Origin: Methanosaeta sp. PtaU1.Bin112
GTDB lineage: Archaea > Halobacteriota > Methanosarcinia > Methanotrichales > Methanotrichaceae
Reading direction: 5' to 3'
Length of the DNA: 64,000 bases
NCBI GenBank assembly: GCA_002067705.1
Contig: MVRL01000081.1
Coordinates: forward strand, 1-64,000
In this document: positions 36,697 to 46,113 of the stretch, in pieces
Position numbering within the stretch: the first letter of the stretch is position 1
Layout of the letters: every line of letters begins with the position of its first letter
Translations under genes and position numbers: made by a program
Notes under the pieces: generated by a model
The model's database searches: none
What the model saw: only the letters and a program-made list of their open reading frames with translations
Told to the model about the DNA's origin: nothing

Positions 36697-37471
36697 TTGA
36701 GAGGATCATCAATACGCATGGAAAGGATATTCAATCGCCGCACAGGAAACGCAGTCATCATTCCCATGGACCACGGGGTTACAGTCGGTCCAATTAAGGG
36801 CATTAAGAGCGTCAAGGCCATCGCCGATGCCGTGGCCTCCGGGGGAGCGGATGCGGCTATTGTTCACAAGGGAGCTGCCGTATTCGGCCATCGCGGATAT
36901 GGCCGGGATCTGGGCCTGATCATCCATCTATCCGCTTCCACTGCTCTGGGGCCTGATCCCAACAACAAGGTTCTGGTGGCAACGGTTGAAGAAGCTCTGA
37001 AGATCGGAGCAGATGGGGTGAGCATTCACGTCAATGTGGGGGCAGAGGATGAGAGCAACATGCTATCCACATTGGGCGAGACCAGCAGGAACTGCCAGGA
37101 ATGGGGCATGCCGCTCCTGGCCATGATGTACCCTCGGGGAAAGAAGATCAAGGACGAATACTCTGAGGAGTACATCGCCCATGCTGCCAGGGTGGGGGCA
37201 GAGCTTGGCGCTGATATCGTCAAGACCAACTACACCGGAGACCAGGACAGTTTCGCTCGCGTGGTCGAGTCCTGCCCCATTCCGGTGGTCATAGCCGGGG
37301 GGCCGAGGATCGATTCGGAAACGGATCTGCTCAGGATGGTCGAAGGCGCAATAGCCGCAGGGGCGCGGGGAGTAGCCATCGGCAGGAACGTCTTCCCGCC
37401 GCATCTGTGCAGTGGTGCACGAGGGACTGGACGCAGAGGAAGCAGTGCAAATCGCTGCCGCGGATTCATAG
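36697..37471 (+). pseudogene. Archaeal class I aldolase family (FBP aldolase / ADH synthase), C-terminus frameshifted
   Basis: The main frame (residues 1-237) is a normal FbaB/AroA'-type aldolase: [13 protein letters not shown] (catalytic Asp and His, about 21-33), MMYPRG (Tyr), VKTNYTGD (Schiff-base Lys) and VAIGRNVF. Relatives make fructose 1,6-bisphosphate or the ADH precursor for aromatic amino acids in methanogens. After GRNVF the frame turns to unrelated sequence. The expected ending, [18 protein letters not shown] then stop at 37471, is found in the +1 frame, with several residues missing between. The barrel itself is complete, so a partly functional enzyme is possible. TTG is the apparent start; GGAG lies 10 bases upstream. 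Confidence 0.75.
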
Positions 37472-37533
37472 GGCAGCATTCAAGCTGCATTCAGGCAGCA
37501 GAGATAAAAGGGCGCAGTGCATTACCGGGATCG

Positions 37534-38523
37534 ATGAAAGCCGCAATGGTTCTCTGCCGATCTCACAGTCTTCTTTTTCCCCTTATTATCCTTCTTTTCC
37601 TTCTTCTTTTTGTGCCGACCGGTCCTTCCGCCAGGGCTGAGGACAGTTCTGCCGACGGCCCTATTCTAGCGGTATCATCGATCCGCGGCAACCTGGAGGA
37701 TGGCCGGCCATCCAGCATCTTCGTTGTGCTGCAAAACAATGCTTCGCCCACCTATGATACGGTTGAGCCCGGCTTCGATAAAAATAGCGCTCGCAACATA
37801 CAGGTTGAGCTTGAGAGCGCTGATGAAAAGATCAAGATCTTCTCAGGCAAGCAGAATGCCGGCCTTCTAGTCGCTGGTGAAAATGCAACTGTGCAGTTCA
37901 TGGCCCTGGCGGATGGAGCTGCTCTGGGAATCTATCCTCTGCAGCTGCGCATAAACTACTCCCGGCTCTCTCAGGTGACGGCTTCGGGATCGAAAGCCGC
38001 CCCCAATTTTGTTTTTTCCTACGAGAGAGCTTCGCAGGAGCTGCCCTTGCAGGTTAAGGTGATGCAGGGGCCGAGGATCGAGCAAGGTGAACTGGAGGGC
38101 GATGCGCTTCTTGGAGGGCAATCGAGCTTAGGAGTGGTCCTGGCCAACCGAGGCGATCTGCCCGCCTTTGATGTTCAGATGCAGGCCCTGCCAATCGCTC
38201 CATTTCTCATGGTTCTAAACGACCAGGAGAATGTGAGCCTTGCTCCGGGCGAGAGCGCAACCCTGACTCTATCGATATTCACAGACCGGAATGCAACCTC
38301 CGGTTACTATGCTCTGCCTTGCCGGATTTCTTATCGGAACGGAAAGAATGGTGAGACAAAAAAACAGGATCTCGCCCTGCTGATTTATGTGAGAGAGCAA
38401 TCGTCCTTTCCGTGGCTGTATCTGGTGGCGGCAGGATTGATCTTGTTGCTCCTGACCGGAGGGCTTTTCGGCCTGAGAAAATTCATGAGCAACCAGAGGC
38501 GGATACGAATCGTCAAGAGCTGA
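37534..38523 (+). CDS. Exported membrane-anchored protein with CARDB/NEW3-like beta domains
   Basis: 329 residues. The signal peptide (1-30) contains a very long hydrophobic run. Two Ig-like domains follow (about 35-150 and 165-280). Their [16 protein letters not shown] and [19 protein letters not shown] patterns suit CARDB or NPCBM-associated NEW3 domains. A C-terminal membrane helix (about 292-315) ends in a basic tail. This is the design of archaeal S-layer-associated or COG1361-type surface proteins. In the raw sequence its frame is continuous with the disrupted upstream aldolase, but the ATG at 37534 begins a proper signal peptide, so I treat it as a separate gene. Confidence 0.7.
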   Translation: MKAAMVLCRSHSLLFPLIILLFLLLFVPTGPSARAEDSSADGPILAVSSIRGNLEDGRPSSIFVVLQNNASPTYDTVEPGFDKNSARNIQVELESADEKIKIFSGKQNAGLLVAGENATVQFMALADGAALGIYPLQLRINYSRLSQVTASGSKAAPNFVFSYERASQELPLQVKVMQGPRIEQGELEGDALLGGQSSLGVVLANRGDLPAFDVQMQALPIAPFLMVLNDQENVSLAPGESATLTLSIFTDRNATSGYYALPCRISYRNGKNGETKKQDLALLIYVREQSSFPWLYLVAAGLILLLLTGGLFGLRKFMSNQRRIRIVKS

Positions 38524-38579
38524 GCGGTCTCGAAAGAATCAAATCCTTGTAGATCTTAAGCCATCCGGAAGGAATGCTC

Positions 38580-40154
38580 ATGAAGGTTCTTGTCAGTGAT
38601 TCGTTGGCCGAGGAAGGCGTAAAGAGGCTATCATCGGGAGCAGACGTTGATGTCATCACCAATCTTTCTCCTGAAGAGCTTATCGAGAAGATCAAGGATT
38701 ACGATGCGCTGGTCATCCGCAGCGGAACCAAGGTCACAGCCGATGTCATTAAAGCCGCAGACCGGCTCAAGGTCATTGGCAGGGCGGGTGTAGGCATTGA
38801 TAATGTGGATGTGGAGGCCGCTACAAAGAGGGGCATCATTGTGCTCAATACTCCCGGTGGAAACACCATATCTGCTGCGGAGCACACCATCGCCATGATG
38901 CTGGCTCTCGCCCGAAACATCCCCCAGGCAAATGCCGCTCTGCATAAGGGAGAATGGAACCGCAAGAAATACACCGGTGTCGAGTTCTTCAACAAGACTC
39001 TGGGCATCGTCGGTCTTGGCCGGGTAGGTGCGGAAGTAGCTACGCGCATGAAGTCCTTCGGCATGCAAATTCTGGCTTATGATCCCTTTGTCACCGAGGA
39101 TAGGGCTCGGGAGATGGGCATCACCATGGGCGATCTGGAGACGGTCCTTCGCGGCGGCGACTTCATCACCGTGCATACGCCTCTTACCAATGAGACGAGA
39201 AACCTCATCGACGAGGAAGAGTTCAAGATAATGAAGCCCGGCGTACGCATCGTCAACTGTGCTCGGGGCGGGATCATCAACGAGGCTGCTCTGGCCAAGG
39301 CCGTAGCGGAAGGAACTGTGGCCGGTGCCGCTGTGGATGTCTTTACCAAGGAGCCTCCTACCGGAAATCCCATGCTGGAGCAGGAGAGGATAATAGTCAC
39401 TCCCCATCTGGGAGCATCGACCGCCGAGGCGCAGATCAATGTGGCTCTGGCTGTGGCTGACCAGATTCTGGCCATCGCCAGAGGGGGTCTGCCCACCAAT
39501 GCCATCAATATGCCGGCTATCTCTCCTGAAACCCTGGCGGTCATGGATCCGTTCATGAAGCTGGCTGAGAAGATGGGCGCGTTGCTCGGGCAGCTTGTGG
39601 GAACCGGCTTTGAGTCTCTGGAGCTAGTCTACAGCGGAACGCTGGCAGAGAAGGACACGAGGCCCGTGACCATATCCGCAATCGTAGGACTGCTCGGCTG
39701 CGTCATGGGTAGCGGTTCCGTCAATTTCGTCAATGCCCAGAGGACGCTGAAGGAGATGGGAATCAAGCTCCTGGAGAGCAAGACCGAATCTGCTAACGGG
39801 TACAGCAACTCCATTACCATGAAGCTTACCAAGGGCGGCAACACGACAACCTTGCAGGGCACTGTTTCCGGAAAGGAAAAGCGCATCGTCCAGCTCAACG
39901 AGTACCACACCTACATCCCCTCCGAGGGTGATATGGTGCTGGCGATCATCGAGGATAGGCCTAACATCATCGGTCCGTGCTGCGTGGTTCTCGGCGAGGG
40001 GAAAATCAACATCGGTGGAATGCATGTGGGCCGCATAGCAGAAGGCCTCCCGCAGCTCATGGTCCTGAGCGTGGATCACCTGGCAAACGATGATATCATG
40101 AAGAAGCTCTGTGCCGTGCCAGGTGTGACCAGCGCCAAGATGGTAGAGCTGTAA
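38580..40154 (+). CDS. serA: D-3-phosphoglycerate dehydrogenase
   Basis: 524 residues, the long (ACT-containing) type. The NAD-binding motif GLGRVGAEVATR lies at about 143-154. The catalytic Arg is in NCARGGI, the catalytic Glu follows downstream, and the His is in TPHLGAST (about 277-284). A C-terminal intervening domain and an ACT domain (VLAIIEDRPNIIGP, about 455) give feedback by serine. It starts serine biosynthesis from 3-phosphoglycerate. The ATG at 38580 is chosen because GGAAGGA is 6 bases upstream; ATG 38574 would lie right against that site. The upstream gap to the secreted-protein gene is 56 bases. Confidence 0.93.
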   Translation: MKVLVSDSLAEEGVKRLSSGADVDVITNLSPEELIEKIKDYDALVIRSGTKVTADVIKAADRLKVIGRAGVGIDNVDVEAATKRGIIVLNTPGGNTISAAEHTIAMMLALARNIPQANAALHKGEWNRKKYTGVEFFNKTLGIVGLGRVGAEVATRMKSFGMQILAYDPFVTEDRAREMGITMGDLETVLRGGDFITVHTPLTNETRNLIDEEEFKIMKPGVRIVNCARGGIINEAALAKAVAEGTVAGAAVDVFTKEPPTGNPMLEQERIIVTPHLGASTAEAQINVALAVADQILAIARGGLPTNAINMPAISPETLAVMDPFMKLAEKMGALLGQLVGTGFESLELVYSGTLAEKDTRPVTISAIVGLLGCVMGSGSVNFVNAQRTLKEMGIKLLESKTESANGYSNSITMKLTKGGNTTTLQGTVSGKEKRIVQLNEYHTYIPSEGDMVLAIIEDRPNIIGPCCVVLGEGKINIGGMHVGRIAEGLPQLMVLSVDHLANDDIMKKLCAVPGVTSAKMVEL

Positions 40155-40344
40155 GGCTCTGAAATTTTTTCTCCAGGAGGCAAATGGAAAATACCTCGCA
40201 GCACCGAAGTGAGGGCGTTCTTCCTGAACGGGTTTCGCAGGCTCATATCAGGCTTCCTTTGCCGCCTTTAGCTATGGCAATAAAAACCATAGTCAGAAAA
40301 CTATAAAGTGTAAGAACGAATAGTAGTAGAAGGGTGAATTAACA

Positions 40345-40668
40345 ATGAAAGAAGAAGTCTTTTTCGGCGAAGGAATGGCCAGGACCAAGACCGAATATCC
40401 CGACCTCTACAAAGCCATAGTAGAGCTTAACGAGGCCGCCTACACCGGCAAAACTCTGGACTATAAGACCCAAAAGCTCATTGCCATCGCGATCAATGCC
40501 GCCGCCTCCGACGACCGGGCGACAAGAAAGCAGATGATGAGCGGCATGAAGGAGCTGGGAATCAGCAAAGACGAGATTGTGGATGTCCTGAGAGTGGTTC
40601 TGCTCACCTCCGGAATGCCCCCCTTCACCAAGGGAATGAAGATATTGTACGAGATACTGGAGAAATAG
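40345..40668 (+). CDS. Carboxymuconolactone decarboxylase-like (AhpD-fold) protein
   Basis: 107 residues, all helical. The AhpD-fold core motif region is present (LDYKTQKLIAIAINAAASDD then RATRKQMM, about 35-62). The CxxC pair of redox-active AhpD proteins is replaced by SDDRATR, so peroxidase-partner activity is unlikely. A decarboxylase or structural role remains open. A terminal PPFTKGMKILYEILEK completes the fold. A GGGTGA site lies about 7-10 bases before the ATG. It stands alone between serA and the helicase operon. Confidence 0.75.
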   Translation: MKEEVFFGEGMARTKTEYPDLYKAIVELNEAAYTGKTLDYKTQKLIAIAINAAASDDRATRKQMMSGMKELGISKDEIVDVLRVVLLTSGMPPFTKGMKILYEILEK

Positions 40669-40724
40669 AATTTCGGCCCTTGAAAGCATTTTTTTCCAGG
40701 GTAGCATAATCGCTAATCGAATCC

Positions 40725-43700
40725 ATGCAGGTTTTGCACTCCCTATGGGACACGGAAACTCTCTATATCTGGGCCGAATCCTCCGCTCTGCCCCTCTGCC
40801 TAGCAGGCAAATCAGGCCATAGAAAGAGGCAAAATCGGCCTCAGCCTCATCCTTTTGCACTGCCGGTCGGAGAGCTCAAAGACCTTCTTATGAACACCGT
40901 CTCCTGGAGCGGCGACTGCTCTCGGGTTGAAGCGTTGTCTCTGCGCCTTCCGGCACTCATTTCCGGGCCTCTTCCTTCGCCCTGGCTCTTGCGAGAGGAC
41001 TACCAGTCTGAAAAACCATCTCAGTTGAGCGCTTACTCTGTTCCGGCTCTGGGTTTAGCACCCGGCCCGGCCTTAGATCTCATGCTGGAATTGCCAGTCC
41101 ATCAACCGCCGGGCATCGCCTATGCTGACTCCATGTTCTTCTGGTCACGGCTAGCTCTCTTTTCTCTGGAGCTTGTATCCCGAGAGCAGTTTGTGCCTGC
41201 CATCGAAAAAAACAGGGCGGTCTGGAAGGTCGTGATCGATGAGCCGGATCAAGAGCGCCTCAATTTTTTTATTCATTCCTTTCCGCCCAGCTGTCTTAGC
41301 CTAACGACTCCTGGACAGGCCACGCCCAATCATCTGGTCCATAGTTATGTGAATAGAGCTGTGAATGCTATTGTGCTCAGTAGCCTTGATGGGGTTAGCC
41401 TTTTGCCCGCTAAGCGGGGCCGCAGGCCCAAGAACGTCCCCTTGCCTAATCAGTTCCTCTCGGCCCTTACCGGCCAGGAGCCGGACCTGTCAGCTTCTGC
41501 CCGGGAGCTGGCCTCTTTTTCATCAAAGTTGGATTCCTGGACGGGCCAAATCCATCCCAAAATCGAGGATGTACCCTTTCGCACCTGTTTTCGCCTGGAG
41601 TCCCCTGAAAGTGAAAAAGCCGCCTGGTCTCTTGCCTTCTTCCTCCAGGCAAATGATGACAGAAGCTTATTAGTTCCTGCAAAAGATGTCTGGAAGACCA
41701 AATCTCAAGCCCTCACCTTCCTTAAAAAGAGGATGAAAAATCCCCAAGAGCGACTCCTGGCAGACCTTGGCAAGGCATCAAGGATATTTCCACTGATGGA
41801 AAGATGCCTGGAGAACGCTCGGCCCACATGCTTGGATATGCAAACTGAACAAGCATATTCCTTTCTGCGGGAGTCGGCCCCTCTCCTGAAACAGAATGGA
41901 TTCGGGATACTACTGCCCACCTGGTGGGATAAGCCCGGCTCTCGCTTGGGCATAAAGCTGCGGATCAAAGGCGCGGCTAAAAAAGAGGGGAAGGTCGGAC
42001 CGGGCTTCTTTGGGCTCGACTCTCTGATAAGTTACGATTGGCAGCTTTCTCTGGGAGATAACGTGCTCACGGAAGCCGAGTTTCAAGAGCTCTCCTGCCT
42101 CAAGATCCCGCTTGTCCAGATAAGAGGCGAGTGGATGGAGCTTTCCCCCACAGAGATCGAGGCAGCAATTGCTTTCTTCCAGAAGAACCGGGACCGGGAG
42201 ATGACACTGGCTGATGCTTTGCGCCTGGGCAATAGTATTTCTGGCCAAAAGGTCTCTGATGTTGATTCAACCTTGCCGGTTCTCGGCGTTCAGGCGGAGG
42301 GACAGATCGAGCAAATTCTTAAATCACTCGCAAATCCCGGCAGTCTGGAGGAGATCCGGCCACCTAATGAATTCCAGGGTACACTGCGCCCTTACCAATT
42401 GCGTGGCGTCTCCTGGCTGGAATATCTGCGTCGCATAGGCCTGGGAGCCTGTCTGGCGGACGATATGGGTCTGGGAAAGACTGTGGAGCTGATAGCATTT
42501 CTCCTGCGTGAAATAGAGAATGAACGGGATAAAAATGATTCGCCCAAAGCCCATCATCAGCCATCTCTTCTAATCTGCCCCATGTCTGTTGCCGGCAACT
42601 GGCAAAAGGAACTGGCGCGATTTGCCCCCAGCCTGCGGGTCCTGTTGCATCACGGCCAAAATAGGAACATAGGTCCCGCCTTCCTGCAGGAGGCTAAGGG
42701 CAAAGACGTGGTCATCACCACCTATGCACTCGCTCAGAGAGATGAAGAACATCTGTCGGCCATCGCCTGGAGCCATGTGATTTTAGATGAGGCCCAGAAT
42801 ATAAAGAACCAGGCCGCCCGGCAGACTCAGTCCATAAAACGGCTCCATTCAGGCCAGAAGATTGCCCTCACCGGTACTCCTGTTGAGAACAGGCTCTCCG
42901 AGCTATGGTCCATCATGGACTTTCTCAATCCCGGGTACCTTGGATCATTTCAATCCTTCCGCAGGGATTTCGCTCTGCCAATTGAAAAATATAAAAATAA
43001 GAAGAGCTCCGAGGTCCTGCGCGCTATCATTCAGCCTTTTGTGCTGCGGCGGCTCAAAACAGATCCAATTGTCATCCAGGATCTGCCCGAAAAGATGGAG
43101 ATGCGGGTCAATTACACACTCACCGCCGAGCAGGCATCGCTTTATGCAGCTGTTGTTGAAGAGATGCTCAGCCGCATTGAGTCTCTGGAAGGTATAGAGC
43201 GCAGAGGTCAGATACTCGCCGCTCTGACCAAGCTTAAGCAGATCTGCAATCATCCTGCTCTCTTCCTGCAGGATGCAAGCGATCTGGATGGCCGTTCCGG
43301 AAAACTCTCCCGCCTGGAAGAAATGCTTTATGAGGTCCTGGCCGGCGGCGATAGTGCCCTGATCTTCACCCAATATGCGGCAATGGGTGCCATGCTCAGA
43401 CACCATCTTCAAGAGAAGCTGGGAGTCGAGGCTCTGTTCTTGCACGGAGGGACCACCAGAAAGCAGAGGGATGATATGGTTTACAGGTTCCAAGCAGGCG
43501 GGTCGCCTATATTCATTTTATCTCTAAAGGCGGGCGGCTTTGGCCTGAATCTGACTGCAGCGAGCCACGTATTTCACTATGATCGATGGTGGAATCCGGC
43601 CGTGGAAAACCAGGCTACTGATCGAGCCTTTCGTATCGGCCAGAAAAAGAGGGTCTTTGTCCATAAGTTCGTCTGTCTCGGCACTCTTGAGGAGAGCATA

Positions 43701-43847
43701 GACCGGATGATAGAGGAAAAGAAGGCTCTGGCTGAATCGGTAATAGGGGCCGGTGAGTTATGGCTGACGGAGCTCTCCAATGAGGCACTGAGAGATATGC
43801 TCTCCTTGCGGCGGGATGCAGTAAGCAGCGAGGATGATGATAGATGA
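40725..43847 (+). CDS. SNF2-family DNA translocase/helicase
   Basis: 1040 residues. The N-terminal 500 residues form the accessory region typical of bacterial and archaeal SNF2 proteins that pair with a SWIM protein. The ATPase core starts near 555. It has DDMGLGKTVE (Walker A), the DEAQ box in VILDEAQNIKNQ, GTPVENRLSELWSI, then the C-terminal lobe with LHGGTTRKQRD, SLKAGGFGLNL and ATDRAFRIGQ. It should move along double-stranded DNA using ATP and remodel bound proteins. The last codon overlaps the SWIM gene by 4 bases (ATGA), so the two are translationally coupled. Confidence 0.92.
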   Translation: MQVLHSLWDTETLYIWAESSALPLCLAGKSGHRKRQNRPQPHPFALPVGELKDLLMNTVSWSGDCSRVEALSLRLPALISGPLPSPWLLREDYQSEKPSQLSAYSVPALGLAPGPALDLMLELPVHQPPGIAYADSMFFWSRLALFSLELVSREQFVPAIEKNRAVWKVVIDEPDQERLNFFIHSFPPSCLSLTTPGQATPNHLVHSYVNRAVNAIVLSSLDGVSLLPAKRGRRPKNVPLPNQFLSALTGQEPDLSASARELASFSSKLDSWTGQIHPKIEDVPFRTCFRLESPESEKAAWSLAFFLQANDDRSLLVPAKDVWKTKSQALTFLKKRMKNPQERLLADLGKASRIFPLMERCLENARPTCLDMQTEQAYSFLRESAPLLKQNGFGILLPTWWDKPGSRLGIKLRIKGAAKKEGKVGPGFFGLDSLISYDWQLSLGDNVLTEAEFQELSCLKIPLVQIRGEWMELSPTEIEAAIAFFQKNRDREMTLADALRLGNSISGQKVSDVDSTLPVLGVQAEGQIEQILKSLANPGSLEEIRPPNEFQGTLRPYQLRGVSWLEYLRRIGLGACLADDMGLGKTVELIAFLLREIENERDKNDSPKAHHQPSLLICPMSVAGNWQKELARFAPSLRVLLHHGQNRNIGPAFLQEAKGKDVVITTYALAQRDEEHLSAIAWSHVILDEAQNIKNQAARQTQSIKRLHSGQKIALTGTPVENRLSELWSIMDFLNPGYLGSFQSFRRDFALPIEKYKNKKSSEVLRAIIQPFVLRRLKTDPIVIQDLPEKMEMRVNYTLTAEQASLYAAVVEEMLSRIESLEGIERRGQILAALTKLKQICNHPALFLQDASDLDGRSGKLSRLEEMLYEVLAGGDSALIFTQYAAMGAMLRHHLQEKLGVEALFLHGGTTRKQRDDMVYRFQAGGSPIFILSLKAGGFGLNLTAASHVFHYDRWWNPAVENQATDRAFRIGQKKRVFVHKFVCLGTLEESIDRMIEEKKALAESVIGAGELWLTELSNEALRDMLSLRRDAVSSEDDDR

Positions 43848-44734
43848 GCCCCTACTGGATGTATTATGAAAGGACTTCGCCAAAGGAGGTCAAGAACGGG
43901 CTGAAGGCCAAAAGCAAGCGTGGCTGCATAGGAGAAACCTGGTGGTCAAAACGCTTTGTCAGCATTCTCGAGTCCCTCGATATGGGAGCCAGACTGACTC
44001 GTGGCAAATCCTATGCCCGAAAGGGACAGGTCATCTCCATCGATGTAAAGCCGGGGGTTGTAAAGGCTCGTGTGCAGGGATCATTTCCAGATCCCTATGA
44101 TGTATCGATAAAACTGTTGCCCCTCTCCCCGGCAGAATGGGAGAAAGCCATAGCGTACATGGCATCCAAAGCGGTATTCTCGGCCCGTCTGCTCTCCGGC
44201 GAGATGCCGCAAACAATTGAGGAAGCGTTTTCCGATTGCGGTATATCTCTCTTTCCCAAGAAGAAATCTGATCTGAAAACCGATTGTTCCTGCCCAGATT
44301 GGTCAAACCCCTGCAAGCACATAGCTGCGGTCTATTATCTGCTAGCGGAGCAGTTTGATCGTGATCCTTTTCTCATCTTCAAGCTGAGAGGCAAATCCCA
44401 AAAGGAGATCGTCGAAGCGCTGCGAAATTTGCGCTCTTCCTGGGCTGAAGATGATTCCAAAAATCCTTCTGGGTCTGTCCATGATTCCATTACTCCTACT
44501 GAGGACAAGGTCAGATCCCTGGAAGAATGCCTGGATTGCTACTGGCAAAAGGGAAGCGAGCTTGATTTGCTGGAGATCAATCCCAGAAGTCCGCCGGTGG
44601 AAAATGCCATCCTAAAAATACTTGGAGACGCTCCAATCTCAATAGGGCGGGACAATTTGGCTGTATTGCTCAAAAAGGCATACTCGATAGCCAGTCAGGC
44701 AGCACTTCAGAGGGCAGATCGAGGACGACTATAA
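43844..44734 (+). CDS. SWIM zinc-finger protein, partner of the SNF2 translocase
   Basis: 296 residues. The SWIM motif is complete: CSCPDWSNPCKHIAAVYY near residue 147-164 (C-x-C-xn-C-x-H). The N-terminal part contains WWSKRFVSILE, a hallmark of this family. SWIM proteins encoded next to SNF2 genes are thought to bind DNA or protein for the translocase. The start overlaps the SNF2 stop. The C-terminal roughly 90 residues are variable. Confidence 0.88.
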   Translation: MSPYWMYYERTSPKEVKNGLKAKSKRGCIGETWWSKRFVSILESLDMGARLTRGKSYARKGQVISIDVKPGVVKARVQGSFPDPYDVSIKLLPLSPAEWEKAIAYMASKAVFSARLLSGEMPQTIEEAFSDCGISLFPKKKSDLKTDCSCPDWSNPCKHIAAVYYLLAEQFDRDPFLIFKLRGKSQKEIVEALRNLRSSWAEDDSKNPSGSVHDSITPTEDKVRSLEECLDCYWQKGSELDLLEINPRSPPVENAILKILGDAPISIGRDNLAVLLKKAYSIASQAALQRADRGRL

Positions 44735-44810
44735 ATAGGTTGGAGACATAATCCATATTATCAAGCTTATCAAACATAAAGCCAATTGCAGAGTTCTAGG
44801 TGAGTCAGAT

Positions 44811-45506
44811 ATGGGTTTCTTGGATCGTATGAGTACCGTTGTGCAGGCGAAGATGAATAAGATCATGGATAGGATCGAGGACCCCAGGGAGACCCTGGAC
44901 GTGTCCTATGAAAAACAGCTCCAGCTGCTTCAGAATGTAAAAAGGGGAGTGGCAGAGGTCGCCACCTCTAAGAAGAGGCTTGATCTGCAAAAGGCCAAGC
45001 TGCAATTGAGCCTGGACAAGCTGGACGGCCAGGCAAGGGAAGCATTGCAGGCGGGACGCGAGGATCTGGCTCGCAGGGCTCTAGAGAATAAAGCATCCCT
45101 GCAGGCTCAGGCGGCAACGCTCGACCAGCAGATCGCTGACCTGCAAGAACAGCAGAGAAAGCTTATGGAAGCAGAGAGCCGCCTGGCGACCAAGGTGGAG
45201 GCTTTCCGCACCAAGAAGGAGACCATCAAAGCCCAGTACTCCGCAGCCGATGCCCAGGTGAAGATCACCGAGTCGGTGACGGGCATCAGCGAGGAGATGG
45301 CAGACGTGGGAATGGCTGTGCAGAGGGCAGAAGCGAAGACCGAGAACATGCGCGCCCGCTCTGCCGCATTGGATGAGCTTCTCGAATCCGGAACTCTGAC
45401 CGATTACTCCGGTGGCGATGATCTTGACAGAGAAATAGCCAAGGCAAAGGCACAGAGCAGCGTCAATGACATGCTGGCCAAAATGAAGGAGGAGTTGAAG
45501 AAATGA
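44811..45506 (+). CDS. pspA: PspA/IM30-family membrane-stress protein
   Basis: 231 residues, predicted as one long coiled coil. The conserved N-terminus MGFLDRMSTVVQAKMNKIMD is followed by EDPRETLDVSY and heptads throughout. PspA/Vipp1 proteins form ESCRT-III-like rings or rods on damaged membrane. Here it is coupled (4-base overlap) to a small PspAA gene, the pairing seen in archaea and actinobacteria. Expression of such operons usually responds to envelope stress. A GTGAG-type site precedes the ATG. Confidence 0.9.
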   Translation: MGFLDRMSTVVQAKMNKIMDRIEDPRETLDVSYEKQLQLLQNVKRGVAEVATSKKRLDLQKAKLQLSLDKLDGQAREALQAGREDLARRALENKASLQAQAATLDQQIADLQEQQRKLMEAESRLATKVEAFRTKKETIKAQYSAADAQVKITESVTGISEEMADVGMAVQRAEAKTENMRARSAALDELLESGTLTDYSGGDDLDREIAKAKAQSSVNDMLAKMKEELKK

Positions 45507-45781
45507 TCATCAGGATCTTGGGCGAAGGCCAGTATCGCCTGGACGACAGCCTTGTGCAAAAGATAAACAAGATCGACAACCGGATTGTGGACCATGTCTC
45601 CAAGGGGAGCAAAGCGGAATATGTCCGGGATCTGGCCAATCTGATATCAACCATCAAGGAACTGGCTGAGCCCCTTGATCCGGTGGAGATTCTTCCCTCA
45701 GATATCATCATTCCCCCTTCCGACCTCTCCTTTGAGGAAGCAAGGAAGGTATTCTGCGACGAGGGGCTCATCAAGGGCTGA
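45503..45781 (+). CDS. PspA-associated protein (PspAA type)
   Basis: 92 residues. MIIRILGEGQYRLDD at the N-terminus and DNRIVDHVSKG are the marks of the PspAA family. The C-terminus has alternating acidic residues and prolines (LPSDIIIPPSD). It overlaps the pspA stop by 4 bases. The protein is predicted to bind PspA and modulate its assembly or its membrane recruitment. No further psp gene follows. Confidence 0.8.
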   Translation: MIIRILGEGQYRLDDSLVQKINKIDNRIVDHVSKGSKAEYVRDLANLISTIKELAEPLDPVEILPSDIIIPPSDLSFEEARKVFCDEGLIKG

Positions 45782-45897
45782 GAAGCAATTCGGTTGCGGG
45801 TCCAGCGGTCTATGCTAGTGATTTGCAGTGCTGCTGTATCCTCGGCCATCTGATCGTAACCAGTGACCTTTGACTATTGCGCTGGAGAAAAAAGGAT

Positions 45898-46113
45898 TCA
45901 AACGACCTTGTATCCACTCTTTTCCACGGCATTTTTTAGATCCTGCAAAGTGATCTTTTCTGGATCGTAGTCTACGTACGCGGTCTTCTTCGCCAGGTCA
46001 ACCTTTGCACTGCTAACGCCCTCAAGCCTCGAAAGAGCTTTCTGCACAGCGCCAGAACAACCAGCGCAAGCCATCCCTGAGATTTTCATCTCCAACCATT
46101 TATTCTCTGGCAT
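45898..46113 (-). CDS. Heavy-metal-associated (HMA) domain protein, CopZ-like
   Basis: 71 residues comprising one ferredoxin-like HMA domain. The metal site is GMACAGCSGAV (C-x-x-C, about residues 13-23), and the C-terminal EKSGYKVV is typical. It should bind Cu(I) or a similar soft metal and hand it to a P-type ATPase, which is not encoded in this window. The start at 46113 has GGAG upstream; the open frame continues to 46158 without support. Confidence 0.85.
   Translation of the reverse strand: MPENKWLEMKISGMACAGCSGAVQKALSRLEGVSSAKVDLAKKTAYVDYDPEKITLQDLKNAVEKSGYKVV

Noticed and set aside
36697-38523. A genuine fusion of an aldolase with a surface protein
   Set aside because: The normal aldolase C-terminus is present in another frame and a complete signal peptide starts at 37534, so the fusion is explained by a frameshift.
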